From NCBI RefSeq assembly GCF_900108585.1, contig NZ_UESZ01000001.1, forward strand, positions 2,976,001-3,040,000: a DNA stretch of 64,000 nucleotides, given 5' to 3'. Positions 34,564 through 43,632 of the stretch are shown here, piece by piece; the first letter of the stretch is position 1, and each line of letters opens with the position of its first letter. The stretch is from Branchiibius hedensis (GTDB lineage Bacteria > Actinomycetota > Actinomycetes > Actinomycetales > Dermatophilaceae). Below the pieces are notes generated by a model that made no database searches, was not told the DNA's origin, and worked only from the letters and a program-made list of their open reading frames with translations. Both the position numbers and the translations under genes were made by a program.

Positions 34564-34607
34564 GTGGGTCGGATCGGTTGGCCGCGGGACCAACCGATCC
34601 GACCCAC
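34564..34607 (-). terminator. Intercistronic hairpin, 18-bp perfect stem
   Basis: The arms are GTGGGTCGGATCGGTTGG and its exact complement, with an 8-nt loop. It lies between the binding-protein gene and the ATPase gene in the same operon. Position suggests partial termination or 3' protection of the upstream message, so that more binding protein than transporter is made. No T tract follows. Confidence 0.75.
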
Positions 34608-34620
34608 TCGTGCGGTGGAG

Positions 34621-35784
34621 TTACTTCACTCCGAACTTCGTGCACAACTCGGCGAACGTGTTGGCGCAGGTCGTCGCCTTCGGCGTGTAGCCGTCGTTGA
34701 TCGGCAGCGCGACGTTGGCCTGGGTGATCGCGATCGGCGTCGCCAGGATGGCCGGCACCTTGCGACCGGTCTCCGTGTCCGTCACAGTCGCGGTCGTGGT
34801 CGGCAACTGGCCGGTCGCGAACTTGGCCGCGGCGTCGACCGCCGGGTTGGCCTCGCCCACCGACGGCTTGTAGATCGTGAAGCACTGGGTGCCCTGCATG
34901 ATCCGCTGCAGACCTTCAACGGTGGCGTCCTGACCCGAAACCGCAACAGCACCAGCCTTCTTCTGCTTGGCGAGGTCAGCGATGACCGGTCCGGCCATAC
35001 CGTCGTTGGCAACCATCACAGCCTGGATGTCGGGGTTCTTCTGGTACATCGAGGTGAACGTGATGCCCGCCTGCGTGTTGTCCCAGTTGGCGATGGACTG
35101 GTCGGCCAGCTTCTTCCAACCCGGCTGCTTGGACAGCACGCTGTTGTAGCCCTGCGCGAACAGCGTGGCGTTGTTGTCGGTGGGCGCACCGTTCAACTCG
35201 ACGTAGTTGACCGACGACTTGCCCTTGACCTGCGGGCACTGCACCAGGGTCTGACCCTGCAACTCGCCAACCTTCACGTTGTCGAAGGACACGTAGAGCG
35301 ATGCGTCGCCACCGAGGGTGAGGCGGTCGTAGTCGATCGTGATGATGCCCTTGGACTTGGCCTTCTGCTCGATCTTCGCGGCGGACGCGGAGTCGAGGTT
35401 GACCAGCATGAGGACCTTCACACCGTTGTTCATCATGGTGTCGGCCTGGGTGGCCATGGTGGTCGCGGAGTTGTTCGCGTTCTGGATGTCGCAGTCCAGG
35501 TTGTCGGCCTTGCAGCGGGCCGCGAGGGCGTCGGGGTCGGTGGAGATCCACCGGTTGGACGTCGTCCGGTCCGGCAGGATGATGCCGACCTTGGCGCCCT
35601 TTCCGTCGACCGTGCCGCTCGCGCCGGCGGCCGAACTGGTGGCGGAGGTCGTCCCACCGGCCGACGTGCCGCCGCCTCCCGCGGTAGCCGACGGTGAGGA
35701 GGACGAGGAACTGCTGCCACAGGCGGCCAGCGCCATGACACCGGAGGCGGCGAAGACCGCCGCGCTCAGCGCACCTTTGCGCAT
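34621..35784 (-). CDS. xylF: Xylose-type sugar-binding lipoprotein
   Basis: A 387-residue periplasmic-binding-protein-like lipoprotein. The signal peptide ends in a lipobox (LAAC, Cys22), followed by a Ser/Ala/Gly-rich linker to about residue 60. The ligand domain (KVGIILPDRTTSNRWISTDP, then MVANDGMAGPVIADL) resembles XylF and ChvE. First gene of the operon. An 18-bp hairpin follows the stop. Confidence 0.87.
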   Translation of the reverse strand: MRKGALSAAVFAASGVMALAACGSSSSSSSPSATAGGGGTSAGGTTSATSSAAGASGTVDGKGAKVGIILPDRTTSNRWISTDPDALAARCKADNLDCDIQNANNSATTMATQADTMMNNGVKVLMLVNLDSASAAKIEQKAKSKGIITIDYDRLTLGGDASLYVSFDNVKVGELQGQTLVQCPQVKGKSSVNYVELNGAPTDNNATLFAQGYNSVLSKQPGWKKLADQSIANWDNTQAGITFTSMYQKNPDIQAVMVANDGMAGPVIADLAKQKKAGAVAVSGQDATVEGLQRIMQGTQCFTIYKPSVGEANPAVDAAAKFATGQLPTTTATVTDTETGRKVPAILATPIAITQANVALPINDGYTPKATTCANTFAELCTKFGVK

Positions 35785-35836
35785 ATTTCACTACCTTTCA
35801 GGAGGCTGCGGCCCTTCCCAGGACCGCCGCCAGGTT

Positions 35837-35853
35837 TGTTGTGTCCGACAACA
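35837..35853. promoter_or_regulatory. Dyad operator candidate before the sugar ABC operon
   Basis: TGTTGT-GTCCG-ACAACA is a perfect 6-bp dyad 52 bp upstream of the binding-protein start. It is the only obvious dyad in the short upstream region, and a ROK regulator is encoded at the far end of the same operon. Assigning the pair is an inference. Confidence 0.6.
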
Positions 35854-35914
35854 TATACCGAGGCAGTGAGCTGCGCCACATCCGTAATAGAACTGTTAAC
35901 TACCTTGCGGTCGG

Positions 35915-36439
35915 TCAGCCGGGTTCGCCGACGGGCGGACCCGAGCCGCCGAGGTGTTTCTGCATCCACAACGTGTCGTGCCAGGCGCCGAACTTCCAGC
36001 CGATCGCCTGATAGACACCGACGCGGGTGAAGCCGAGCGAGGTGTGCAGACCCTCGCTGGCCTCGTTCGGCATGGTGATCCCGGCGCACAGCGTCCGGTA
36101 GTTGCGCTGCTCCAACCGCTCGAACAGGTGGCGGTACAACTCGCTGCCGACGCCCGATCGATGACTGTCGCGATGCACGTAAACGCTGACGTCACAGGCG
36201 AATCGGTACGCCGCGCGCTGACGGTGCTGCACGGCGTACGCATAGCCGACGACGTCCTCGCCGCGGACGGCGACCAGCCATTCGATGGCGCTGCCGATGC
36301 GTTGGGCCATCTCCGGAGCGGACGGCGGGTCGGCTTCGAACGAGACGACCGTGTCCGTGACGTACGGCGCGTAGATCCGCGCGCACCCCCACGCGTCCAG
36401 CTCGGGGTCGGCAGAGCGGATCGTGAGGTTCGCTGGCAC
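35915..36439 (-). CDS. Phosphinothricin-acetyltransferase-like GNAT protein
   Basis: From GTG 36439 (VPANLTIRSADPELDAWGCA) the 174-residue protein matches the Pat/Bar/YncA group: YAPYVTDTVVSFEADPPSA, then VYVHRDSHRSGVGSELYRHL (acetyl-CoA loop) and LHTSLGFTRVGVYQAIGWKF. Members acetylate amino-acid-like amines such as methionine sulfone or phosphinothricin. The longer in-frame start (36517) gives a leader that overlaps the S66 remnant and looks non-coding. Confidence 0.87.
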   Translation of the reverse strand: MPANLTIRSADPELDAWGCARIYAPYVTDTVVSFEADPPSAPEMAQRIGSAIEWLVAVRGEDVVGYAYAVQHRQRAAYRFACDVSVYVHRDSHRSGVGSELYRHLFERLEQRNYRTLCAGITMPNEASEGLHTSLGFTRVGVYQAIGWKFGAWHDTLWMQKHLGGSGPPVGEPG

Positions 36440-36448
36440 CGAACAATC

Positions 36449-37288
36449 ATGGCTGCAAAACCCGGTGGTGTGGCGCCCGGGCAGCCTCCTATCTGATCCC
36501 GGTTGAGTACCCGACAACGCGGCAGCTCGGTGCCTCCGCGACGGACCGGGCCGCGGACTTCAACGCCGCACTGGCCGACCCGTCCATCCGCGCGATCCTG
36601 GCCAGCATTGGCGGCGAGGACCAGATCACCGTGGTGCCACACCTGGATCTGTCACTGGCACAAGCGGATCCGAAACCGTACCTGGGCTACAGCGACAACA
36701 CGAACATCCTCAACTGGCTGTGGCAGCGCGGTATCGCCGGCTTCTACGGCGGGTCGACGCAGGTGCAGCTCGGCCCCGGGCCCGCGGTGGACCCGATCCA
36801 CGTCGCGAGCCTGCGCGCCGCGCTGCTGACCGGCGAACGACTCGAACTCACCGAGCCGGGTGAGTCGGAGGACTTCGGAATCGACTGGCTCGATCCGCGT
36901 GCCCTCACCACGTACGGCGATCGGGAGCCGACCCAGCCCTGGCGGTGGGCGGGTGCTGGAAACGTCCGAAGAACTAATCCCCGCAGGGGAATTCGGTTGG
37001 ATCGTCCGTGCGCTGGGCGAGCGAGGGCTGCTGGCTCGGAGCGCAGCAGTGCTTGTCGCGCGGCCACCGACTTCCGAACATCATCGACTCGCCGACTCCG
37101 CCACTCGCGCTCGGCGTCGCCAGGAGCAGTCCGACGTGGCCGTCGAGCTCATCACGTCGTACAACCCCGACGCGGTCGTCGTGGTCGGCGTCCCGTTCGG
37201 GCACACGAGGCCGCAGTGGATCGTGCCGTACGGCGGCCGGATGACCGTGGACGGAACCTCCCGGCGGGTGTGGGCCGACTACCGCTGA
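36449..37288 (+). pseudogene. S66-family (LD-carboxypeptidase/MccF-like) gene with internal deletions
   Basis: Three pieces of one gene are seen in order. ATG 36449 gives MAAKPGGVAPG, the family's N-terminus, then runs to a stop. In another frame from about 36493, LIPVEYPTTRQLGASATDRA and on covers the middle, with the nucleophile Ser in GYSDNTN. From about 36957 a third piece in the first frame, LETSEELIPAGEFGWIVRAL to GHTRPQWIVPYG, gives the C-terminal part including the catalytic His. About 25-35 and 20-25 codons are missing at the two junctions. No intact enzyme can be made. Confidence 0.82.
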
Positions 37289-37303
37289 CGATTAGATAGA
37301 CCG

Positions 37304-38044
37304 GTGATGATTACGGTCGAGCACCCAGACGGTCCCGTCGAGGCCTACCTCGAAGTCGGGCCGAATGCGCCGGCGCCGGGAGTGCTGCTCTTCATGGACG
37401 CGATCGGTCTACGGCCGCAGATCCAGTCCATGGCGGCGCAGATCGCGTCCTGGGGCTACACGGTGCTGGCGCCCAACGTGTTCTTCCGGTTCGGCAGTGC
37501 GCAGGACACCTCCCCCGACGGCCCGCTCGACACTGCGGAGAAACGTGAGGCGTTCTTCACCGGGGTCCGACCGCGACTGGGCACATTGACCACGGAACGG
37601 ATGAGCCAAGATGCTGCTGTCTTCGTCGCGGCCCTGGTTGACCGCCCGGAGGTGAGCGAGGGGTCGATCGGCGTCGTCGGCTACTGCATGGGTGCGCGCT
37701 TCGCCACCATCGCGGCCGGTGATCACCCACAACTCGTCGCTGCCGCGGCGGGGTTCCACGGGGGCGGGATCGTGACCGACGATGAAGACAGTCCGCACCT
37801 GCGGATCCCTACTGCCCGAGCGGAATTCGCCTACGGCCACGCCGACAACGATCGATCGATGGCGCCGGAGGCGGTCGAGATACTCGGGACCACGCTGAGC
37901 GATGCCGGCCTGACCGCGATCAACGAGGTCTACCCCGGCGCGACGCACGGGTACACGATGGCCGACACCGCGTCGTACGACGAAGCGAGTGCGCAGCGGG
38001 CGATGCGGACGCTACGCGGGTTGCTGGACCGGACGCTTGGCTGA
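37304..38044 (+). CDS. Dienelactone hydrolase-family protein
   Basis: A 246-residue alpha/beta hydrolase of the dienelactone hydrolase type. The nucleophile Cys is in VVGYCMGARFAT, the Asp near DNDRSM, and the His in PGATHGYTM. DLHs open lactone rings in chlorocatechol pathways, but most actinobacterial relatives have unknown substrates and no pathway partners are near. It starts 16 bp after the S66 remnant. The end overlaps the convergent metallopeptidase gene by 33 bp. Confidence 0.87.
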   Translation: MMITVEHPDGPVEAYLEVGPNAPAPGVLLFMDAIGLRPQIQSMAAQIASWGYTVLAPNVFFRFGSAQDTSPDGPLDTAEKREAFFTGVRPRLGTLTTERMSQDAAVFVAALVDRPEVSEGSIGVVGYCMGARFATIAAGDHPQLVAAAAGFHGGGIVTDDEDSPHLRIPTARAEFAYGHADNDRSMAPEAVEILGTTLSDAGLTAINEVYPGATHGYTMADTASYDEASAQRAMRTLRGLLDRTLG

Positions 38045-39073
38045 GGTCACGACCTTGTGCACGAAGGCCAGCTTGCGGGCGACCACATCGTTGATCTCGA
38101 AGGGGTAGAGATCACGGTCCCCCATCGACCGGTTGATCCGGTTGAAGAACGTCTTGACCCAGAACCAGTCCTCCAGCATCACCTCGAAATGCTCTGGCCC
38201 ATAGTCGAATCGGGGTGAGATCGGCGGTCCGTCGTAGTCGTTGATCCGCGCCGTGCTGAGCATCATCCCGCTGGCACCGGCCGTCTCCATGGTGTCGGTG
38301 AGGTGCAGATAATGCGCGAAGCATTCAGCGAAGTCTTCCCAGGGGTGCATGGTCGCGTACTCGGAGATGTAGGAGTCGCGCCAATCCTGCGGCGCGCCGT
38401 ACTTGTAGTGGTGTTTGATCGCATCGGAATAGGACGCCCGCTCATCGCCGAAGAGTTCTCGGCACTCGTCCAACAACTCACCGCCCGGCTTCTCGACCAG
38501 GATGCTCTCGTAGTAGTGGCCCACCTCGTGTCGCAGGTGACCCAACATGGTCCGATACGGCTCACCCAGTTGGATCCGCAGTCGCTCGCGACGGTCGTCG
38601 AGCGACTCGGCCAGGTCGATCGTGATCACTCCGTTCGCGTGACCGATCGTGACCGGATGGCCCAGCGCGATGCTGGAGAACATGTCGAAGGCCAGCGCGC
38701 CTTCCTTGTCGTGGTAGCTCTCCAGCGGCAGACCGAGGTGGTCGAGTTGGTAGATCAACCGCCGCAGCCAGTGCGCGGTGTCGGCCAGCTTCTCCAACGC
38801 CGCCGTTTCGTCGGCGGATGGCCGACCGCGGATGTATCTGGCTGAATCGCACATCGTTCGACCGGTTGCTGGGTCGACCAACCAGTTGCACGCCCACTCC
38901 CGGCGGTTGGCGCATTCTTCCCAGCTGACGCCGTCGACGTCGGCCGCGTCGTCATCGATGACGTAGAACCGGTGGGTCGGCGGGTGGAACCCCACCTTTG
39001 CGCCGCACGACCAACAGTTCAGCGTCTCGAACGAGATGTTGATCCGACACTGGGGACAACCAAAGCTGCGCAC
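38012..39073 (-). CDS. Putative zinc-dependent metallopeptidase with an N-terminal zinc ribbon
   Basis: The 353-residue protein starts with a zinc ribbon (Cys6, Cys9, Cys20, Cys23) and carries a metalloprotease HExxH in LRHEVGHYYES; a downstream acidic stretch, MHPWEDFAECFAHYLHL, may complete the zinc site. It matches the peptidase_Mx group, whose role is not known. It is predicted to be cytoplasmic, with no signal peptide. Confidence 0.83.
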   Translation of the reverse strand: MRSFGCPQCRINISFETLNCWSCGAKVGFHPPTHRFYVIDDDAADVDGVSWEECANRREWACNWLVDPATGRTMCDSARYIRGRPSADETAALEKLADTAHWLRRLIYQLDHLGLPLESYHDKEGALAFDMFSSIALGHPVTIGHANGVITIDLAESLDDRRERLRIQLGEPYRTMLGHLRHEVGHYYESILVEKPGGELLDECRELFGDERASYSDAIKHHYKYGAPQDWRDSYISEYATMHPWEDFAECFAHYLHLTDTMETAGASGMMLSTARINDYDGPPISPRFDYGPEHFEVMLEDWFWVKTFFNRINRSMGDRDLYPFEINDVVARKLAFVHKVVTSAKRPVQQPA

Positions 39074-39082
39074 CTCTGCAAC

Positions 39083-39673
39083 CTAGTCGAGGCGTCGCCT
39101 CAACCGCTCGCGAACATCCGGCCATTCGTCAGCGAGCACGCTGAAGACCACGGTGTCGCGCCAGGAACCATCCAATCGACGTACGTCGCGTCGCAGCGTC
39201 CCCTCGTACGTCGCCCCCAGCCGGGCGATAGCCGCGCGCGACCGCTCGTTGCGGTGGTCGGTCTGGATTTTGACGCGGCCGAACCCGCACTCGTCGAACG
39301 CGTGCCCGAGCAGCAGCAGCTTGGCGTCCGGGTTGACCTGGGTGCCCCAGAAGTCGCGGCCGTAGAACGTCGAGCCGATGTGCGTCTTCTCGTTGGCCAG
39401 GTCGATCTCCAGCAGCGAACTGGTGCCGGCGAGGGTGCCGTCCAGCAGCCGCACGGCGTACGGGACGCTCGCGCTGTCGGCCAGACGGGACTCGACGAAG
39501 GACGCGGTCTGCTCCCGTGTGGTGTGCGCGGTTTCGAACGGGTAGGCGCCACTGGTGAACGCCCGCGGGTCGGCCATCAACTGGTGCAGCTCGTCGATGT
39601 CCGCCTCGCTCAGGCGCTCAAGGCGCACGACGCGACCGACCAGCGGGCCGTCGGAGGGGAAGGTGCTGGCCAC
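39083..39673 (-). CDS. RimJ/RimL-type GNAT acetyltransferase
   Basis: From GTG 39673 the protein has 196 residues. GNAT features are LVGRVVRLERLSEADIDELH at the start, the KLLLLGHAFDECGFGRVKIQ core and RNERSRAAIARLGATYEGTL. Substrate is unknown; relatives acetylate N-termini or small amines. The start is 2 bp from the TetR gene's stop, so the two are likely cotranscribed. The longer in-frame ORF upstream is a shadow of the TetR gene. Confidence 0.85.
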   Translation of the reverse strand: MASTFPSDGPLVGRVVRLERLSEADIDELHQLMADPRAFTSGAYPFETAHTTREQTASFVESRLADSASVPYAVRLLDGTLAGTSSLLEIDLANEKTHIGSTFYGRDFWGTQVNPDAKLLLLGHAFDECGFGRVKIQTDHRNERSRAAIARLGATYEGTLRRDVRRLDGSWRDTVVFSVLADEWPDVRERLRRRLD

Positions 39674-39675
39674 GC

Positions 39676-40383
39676 TCAGCCCGCTGCCTGCAGCTTCAGC
39701 CCCGCCAGGATCAGCTCCAGACCGGCGCAGAACTGCTCGACGTCCTGGTGCACCGCGAATTCCTCGACGATGTAGTGGATGAACGGGAACTGGTCCGGAT
39801 CCAGGTCCCGCCACTGCTGCGCCGCGCGGGCCAAGTAGATGTCCCGGTCCAACTCCCCGGACAACACGGCCTCGGGCAGCTCCTGACCCATGTCGGCGGC
39901 GGTGCCGATGACGAATCCGACGACAGCCGAGGTCGCGTGGAACGCTTCCCGCGGGGTCAGACCCAGGCGCATGACGTTCTGGCCGATCTTCTCGTAGATC
40001 TGCAGCGAGTTCGTCTGCACGACGGTGTCCCGCATCAGGTACGCGCCGAGCCAGGGCCGGTCGACGATGGCGTCGAAGGTCGCGATCGCGATCGTGCGGA
40101 TGTCGTCGATCGGATCGTCGGTGGCGACCGGTTCGATCGCCGTCACCACGTCGGCCATCGCGAAATCGGCTGCGCGGTCGAGCAATTCGTCGCGGCTGGA
40201 GACGTACCAGTAGATGCTGCCGACGCCACCGCCGAGCCGGGCGGCCAACGCGCGGAAGGTCAGCGCCGAGCCACCGCCGTCATCCAGGATCGCCACTGCC
40301 TCGGTGAGCACCGACTCCAAGGAGTGCGAGGCGCGCCGGCGGCGGGCGGCGGGGCGGGTCGGCTGGCTGGTCACGGCACCCAT
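39676..40383 (-). CDS. TetR-family repressor with TetR_C-like ligand domain
   Basis: From ATG 40383 the 235-residue protein has an N-terminal helix-turn-helix (ALTFRALAARLGGGVGSIYW) and a C-terminal domain typical of the TetR group that controls drug exporters. An alternative ATG at 40425 would abut the operators. It is divergent from the MFS gene at 40499; three tandem dyads lie between. Expected role: repress the exporter, and itself, until a ligand binds. Confidence 0.87.
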   Translation of the reverse strand: MGAVTSQPTRPAARRRRASHSLESVLTEAVAILDDGGGSALTFRALAARLGGGVGSIYWYVSSRDELLDRAADFAMADVVTAIEPVATDDPIDDIRTIAIATFDAIVDRPWLGAYLMRDTVVQTNSLQIYEKIGQNVMRLGLTPREAFHATSAVVGFVIGTAADMGQELPEAVLSGELDRDIYLARAAQQWRDLDPDQFPFIHYIVEEFAVHQDVEQFCAGLELILAGLKLQAAG

Positions 40384-40425
40384 CCCACCACACGGGAGAG
40401 TCTCAGTTGCGGTCGGATCGAACAT

Positions 40426-40478
40426 GGTTCTATTATCGAACCGCGTTCCATAACCGAACGTCGTTCGATACTCGAACG
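40426..40478. promoter_or_regulatory. Three tandem TetR-type operators
   Basis: Three 17-bp dyads of form GTTC-N7-GAAC (with flanking G/C) repeat every 18 bp: GGTTCTATTATCGAACC at 40426-40442, CGTTCCATAACCGAACG at 40444-40460, CGTTCGATACTCGAACG at 40462-40478. All half-sites are perfect. They fill the spacer between the divergent TetR and MFS genes. Confidence 0.85.
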
Positions 40479-40498
40479 CTGACCCCCAGGAGCGCCCC

Positions 40499-41977
40499 AT
40501 GACCACGATCCCCACCGCGGGGCCGCGCACGTACCCCTCGCTGCGGGCGGCGTGGATCCCGATGGCCGCCCTGTGCCTGGCCTTCTTCGTCGAGATGGTC
40601 GACAACACCCTGTTGACCATCGCGCTGCCGACCATCGGTCGCGACCTGCACGCCGACACCACGTCTCTGCAGTGGGTGACCGGCGCCTACTCCCTCACCT
40701 TCGGCGGCCTACTACTCACGGCCGGCTCCAGCGCGGACCGGTTCGGGCGCCGTCGCGTCCTGTCCTACGGCCTCGCGGCGTTCGGGATCATCAGCCTCGG
40801 AGTCGCCTTCGTGAACACCAGCGGCCAACTCATCGCGCTACGTGCCGCGCTCGGCCTGGCGGCCGCCGCCATGGCACCGGTCACCAACTCGCTGGTCTTC
40901 CGGCTGTTCGACGACCAGACCCTCCGGATGCGCGCGATCACCGTGATGATGGTCGTCGGCATGTCCGGCTTCATCCTCGGTCCGATCCTCGGCGGGACGG
41001 TCCTGACCCACCTGTCGTGGCACTGGCTTCTGCTGGTCAACGCACCGATCGCACTCATCGCGTGGCTCGGCGTACGGGCCGGGGTGCCGGCGGATGACCC
41101 CAGCGGCCTCACGAGTGACGCACTCGACCTGCCGGGCGCCGTACTCTCCATCGCCACCATCGGACTGGCGTGTTACGGCCTGACCAGCGGCGTCGAGCAC
41201 GGGTGGACCGCACCGCTGACGCTGGTCTGTTTCGTCGCCGCGGTCGCCGCGCTGGTCGGATTCATCGTGCGCGAGCGCCGGGCCGCTGAGCCGATGCTCG
41301 ACCTGTCCTACTTCTCCCGCGGACCCGTGCGCGGTGCGGCGATCGCGCAGGTCGGCACCTCGATCGCCATGGCCGGGGTGATGTTCGCCCTGATCCTCCA
41401 CTTCCAGTACGCCTGGGGGTGGAGTCCGATGCGGGCCGGCCTGGCGAACCTGCCGATGATCCTCACCATGATCCTGGCGACGCCGATCTCCGAGGGTCTG
41501 GCCAAGAAGTTCGGCCACCGGATGGCCTGTCTCGCCGGCGCCGGCTTCCTGGCCGCGGGGCTGGCCGGACTGGCCTGGGGTGTCGAGCACAACTACTGGG
41601 CCATCGCGGTGTCGATGGTGGTGATGACCATCGGGCTGCGGACCGTCATGACCATCTGCGCGGTCGCCCTGGTCGACGCGATGCCCGCCAACCGGACCTC
41701 CATCGCCGCCGCGCTCAACGACACCGCTCAGGAAGTCGGCACCAGTGTGGGTACGGCGATCGTCGGCACCCTGATCGCCGTCCTCGTCACCCAGGTCCTG
41801 CCGGAAGGCACGTGGAGTTCCGAGCTGGTCGCGTCGTTCTTCCGCGGCGAGCGGATCCTGTTCACCGTGCTGGCGATCGTCGTCGGCGTGGTCGCTGCCG
41901 CGGGTGCGCTGACGCTCACCAACTCGCACAGCGTCGAGGAGCATCCGGCGGAGGATCTCGCGGAGGCGGCCGCGTAG
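40499..41977 (+). CDS. DHA2-family MFS drug exporter
   Basis: The 492-residue protein has 14 hydrophobic segments. It shows DNTLLTIALPTIGRDL in helix 1, the motif A version SSADRFGRRRVLSYGL, and motif C-like FILGPILGGTVL. These are features of EmrB/QacA proton-coupled multidrug exporters. A CAGGAGC element precedes ATG 40499. Its regulation by the divergent TetR via the three operators is strongly suggested. A large hairpin terminator follows. Confidence 0.9.
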   Translation: MTTIPTAGPRTYPSLRAAWIPMAALCLAFFVEMVDNTLLTIALPTIGRDLHADTTSLQWVTGAYSLTFGGLLLTAGSSADRFGRRRVLSYGLAAFGIISLGVAFVNTSGQLIALRAALGLAAAAMAPVTNSLVFRLFDDQTLRMRAITVMMVVGMSGFILGPILGGTVLTHLSWHWLLLVNAPIALIAWLGVRAGVPADDPSGLTSDALDLPGAVLSIATIGLACYGLTSGVEHGWTAPLTLVCFVAAVAALVGFIVRERRAAEPMLDLSYFSRGPVRGAAIAQVGTSIAMAGVMFALILHFQYAWGWSPMRAGLANLPMILTMILATPISEGLAKKFGHRMACLAGAGFLAAGLAGLAWGVEHNYWAIAVSMVVMTIGLRTVMTICAVALVDAMPANRTSIAAALNDTAQEVGTSVGTAIVGTLIAVLVTQVLPEGTWSSELVASFFRGERILFTVLAIVVGVVAAAGALTLTNSHSVEEHPAEDLAEAAA

Positions 41978-41981
41978 AAAC

Positions 41982-42039
41982 GCGCGGGTTACCAACAGGT
42001 GCGCGGCTTGTAAGCCGCGCACCTGTCGATAACCCGCGC
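41982..42039. terminator. Bidirectional terminator between convergent MFS genes
   Basis: Nested stem: outer arms GCGCGGGTTA and TAACCCGCGC (41982-41991, 42030-42039), inner arms ACAGGTGCGCGGCTT and its complement (41995-42009, 42012-42026). Three-base bulges separate the two stems. It lies between the stops of the two converging MFS genes and can end both transcripts. Confidence 0.85.
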
Positions 42040-42054
42040 ATCTGTCGCGCTACG

Positions 42055-43632
42055 TCAGGCGGCCGGTTCGGGCGCGGGCCCGGCACTCGGCGTACCCGCC
42101 TCGTGCTTGACGCCGCCCGCCGCGTGCTTGCCCTGGGTACGCGTCACCCGGTGGCCCGGCGCTTCGAAGAACATCGAGATGACCAACCCGACCAGCAACG
42201 CGATCACCGGCAACCACAACGACTGGGACATCGCCGTCGAGAACGGCACGCCCACCTGCGGCGGCAGTTTGGTCCCCGGCGCCTCCTGGGCGGAGTTGGC
42301 CGCCGACGCCATCGGGCCCAGATTCGCGGTCAACCGAGCGGACAGCACCGCGGCGATCGCGGCACTGCCCAGCACCGCACCCACCTGACGGGTCGCGTTG
42401 TAGACGCCCGAACCCGCACCGGCGGCACTCATCGGCAGGTTGCGCGTGGCGGTCGCCGCCAGCGGCGCCCACAGGAACGCGCTACCCAGGCCGAACAGCG
42501 CCATCGTCGCCAGGATCTCCCAGACCGCGGACGTCGTATTGACCACGAACGTCAACCAGATCAGGGCGACTGCCGAGGCCAGGAACCCGGTGGAGGCCAG
42601 GATCCGCGGATGCACCCGGTCGGTGAGTCGGCCGACGACCGGCGCCAGGAATCCGGTCATCAACGCCATCGGCACCATCAGCAGAGCCGACTGAGTGGGC
42701 GTCCAACCACGCGCCGTCTGCGCCCACAGCGTGAAGGGGAATGCGAAGGCGGTGATGCAGAAAGACACGCAGGCGATGGCCAGGTTGGACAGCGAGAAGT
42801 TGCGGTCCTTGAAGAGGCTGAGCGGGATGAGCGGCTCGTTTTTGTTGACCGCCTGCCAGAAAATGAAGACCGCGAAGAGCACCAGACCGACGATGATCAG
42901 CAGCGGGACCGAGATCCAGCCCCTGATGGTGCCCCAGTCGTACGTCGGGCCCTCCTGGATACCGAAAACGATCAGGAACATGGCGGCGGCGGACAGGACG
43001 ACGCCCAGCCAGTCGAACTGATGGGAGTGCGTCTCCAGCTCCGGGACCAGGCGCATCGCCAACACGAAGCCGATGACGCCGACCGGCACGTTGATGAAGA
43101 AGATCCACTCCCACCCGGGACCGTCGACCAGGATGCCGCCCAGGATGGGCCCCACCAGGGTCGCCACACCGGCAGTCGCACCCCACAGCGCCATGGCCTT
43201 CCCGCGCGAGGTCGGCGGGAACGTTCGCGTGATGACCGCCATCGTCTGCGGCGTCATCAGCGATGCACCCAGACCCTGCACGACGCGGGCCGTGATCAGC
43301 ATCGAGATGGAATCGGTCAGACCACACCACAACGACGACAATGTGAAGAGCGTCAGACCGATCAGGTAGATCTTCTTCGGACCGAAGCGGTCGCCCAGGC
43401 GTCCGGTGATCAGCAGCGGCACGGCGTACGCCAACAGGTAGGCACTGGTGACCCAGATGACGTTGTTGTAGTCCGTGTGCAACTTCTCGCGGATGACGGG
43501 CGTCGCGATCGTGACGATGGTCGAGTCGACCAGGATCATGAAGAACCCGATGACCATCGCCCACAGGGCCGGCCACGGATTCGCTGGCGCGGAGGGCTCC
43601 ACACCCCGCCGGTCAGCTAGTTGTTCGGCCAT
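42055..43632 (-). CDS. DHA2-family MFS multidrug exporter (EmrB/QacA type)
   Basis: The 525-residue protein has 14 hydrophobic segments. It has ILVDSTIVTIATPVIREKLH near helix 1, LGDRFGPKKIYLIG as motif A and LVGPILGGILVDGPGWEWIF as motif C. It is clearly diverged from the exporter at 40499. The PadR gene ends 16 bp inside this gene's start, so both are transcribed from the PadR promoter. Expected function is proton-driven drug or toxicant export. Confidence 0.9.
   Translation of the reverse strand: MAEQLADRRGVEPSAPANPWPALWAMVIGFFMILVDSTIVTIATPVIREKLHTDYNNVIWVTSAYLLAYAVPLLITGRLGDRFGPKKIYLIGLTLFTLSSLWCGLTDSISMLITARVVQGLGASLMTPQTMAVITRTFPPTSRGKAMALWGATAGVATLVGPILGGILVDGPGWEWIFFINVPVGVIGFVLAMRLVPELETHSHQFDWLGVVLSAAAMFLIVFGIQEGPTYDWGTIRGWISVPLLIIVGLVLFAVFIFWQAVNKNEPLIPLSLFKDRNFSLSNLAIACVSFCITAFAFPFTLWAQTARGWTPTQSALLMVPMALMTGFLAPVVGRLTDRVHPRILASTGFLASAVALIWLTFVVNTTSAVWEILATMALFGLGSAFLWAPLAATATRNLPMSAAGAGSGVYNATRQVGAVLGSAAIAAVLSARLTANLGPMASAANSAQEAPGTKLPPQVGVPFSTAMSQSLWLPVIALLVGLVISMFFEAPGHRVTRTQGKHAAGGVKHEAGTPSAGPAPEPAA

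Noticed and set aside
41419-43620. Plus-strand ORF of 733 codons across two MFS genes
   Set aside because: Antisense or out-of-frame shadow; the real genes have 14 membrane helices and family motifs in other frames.
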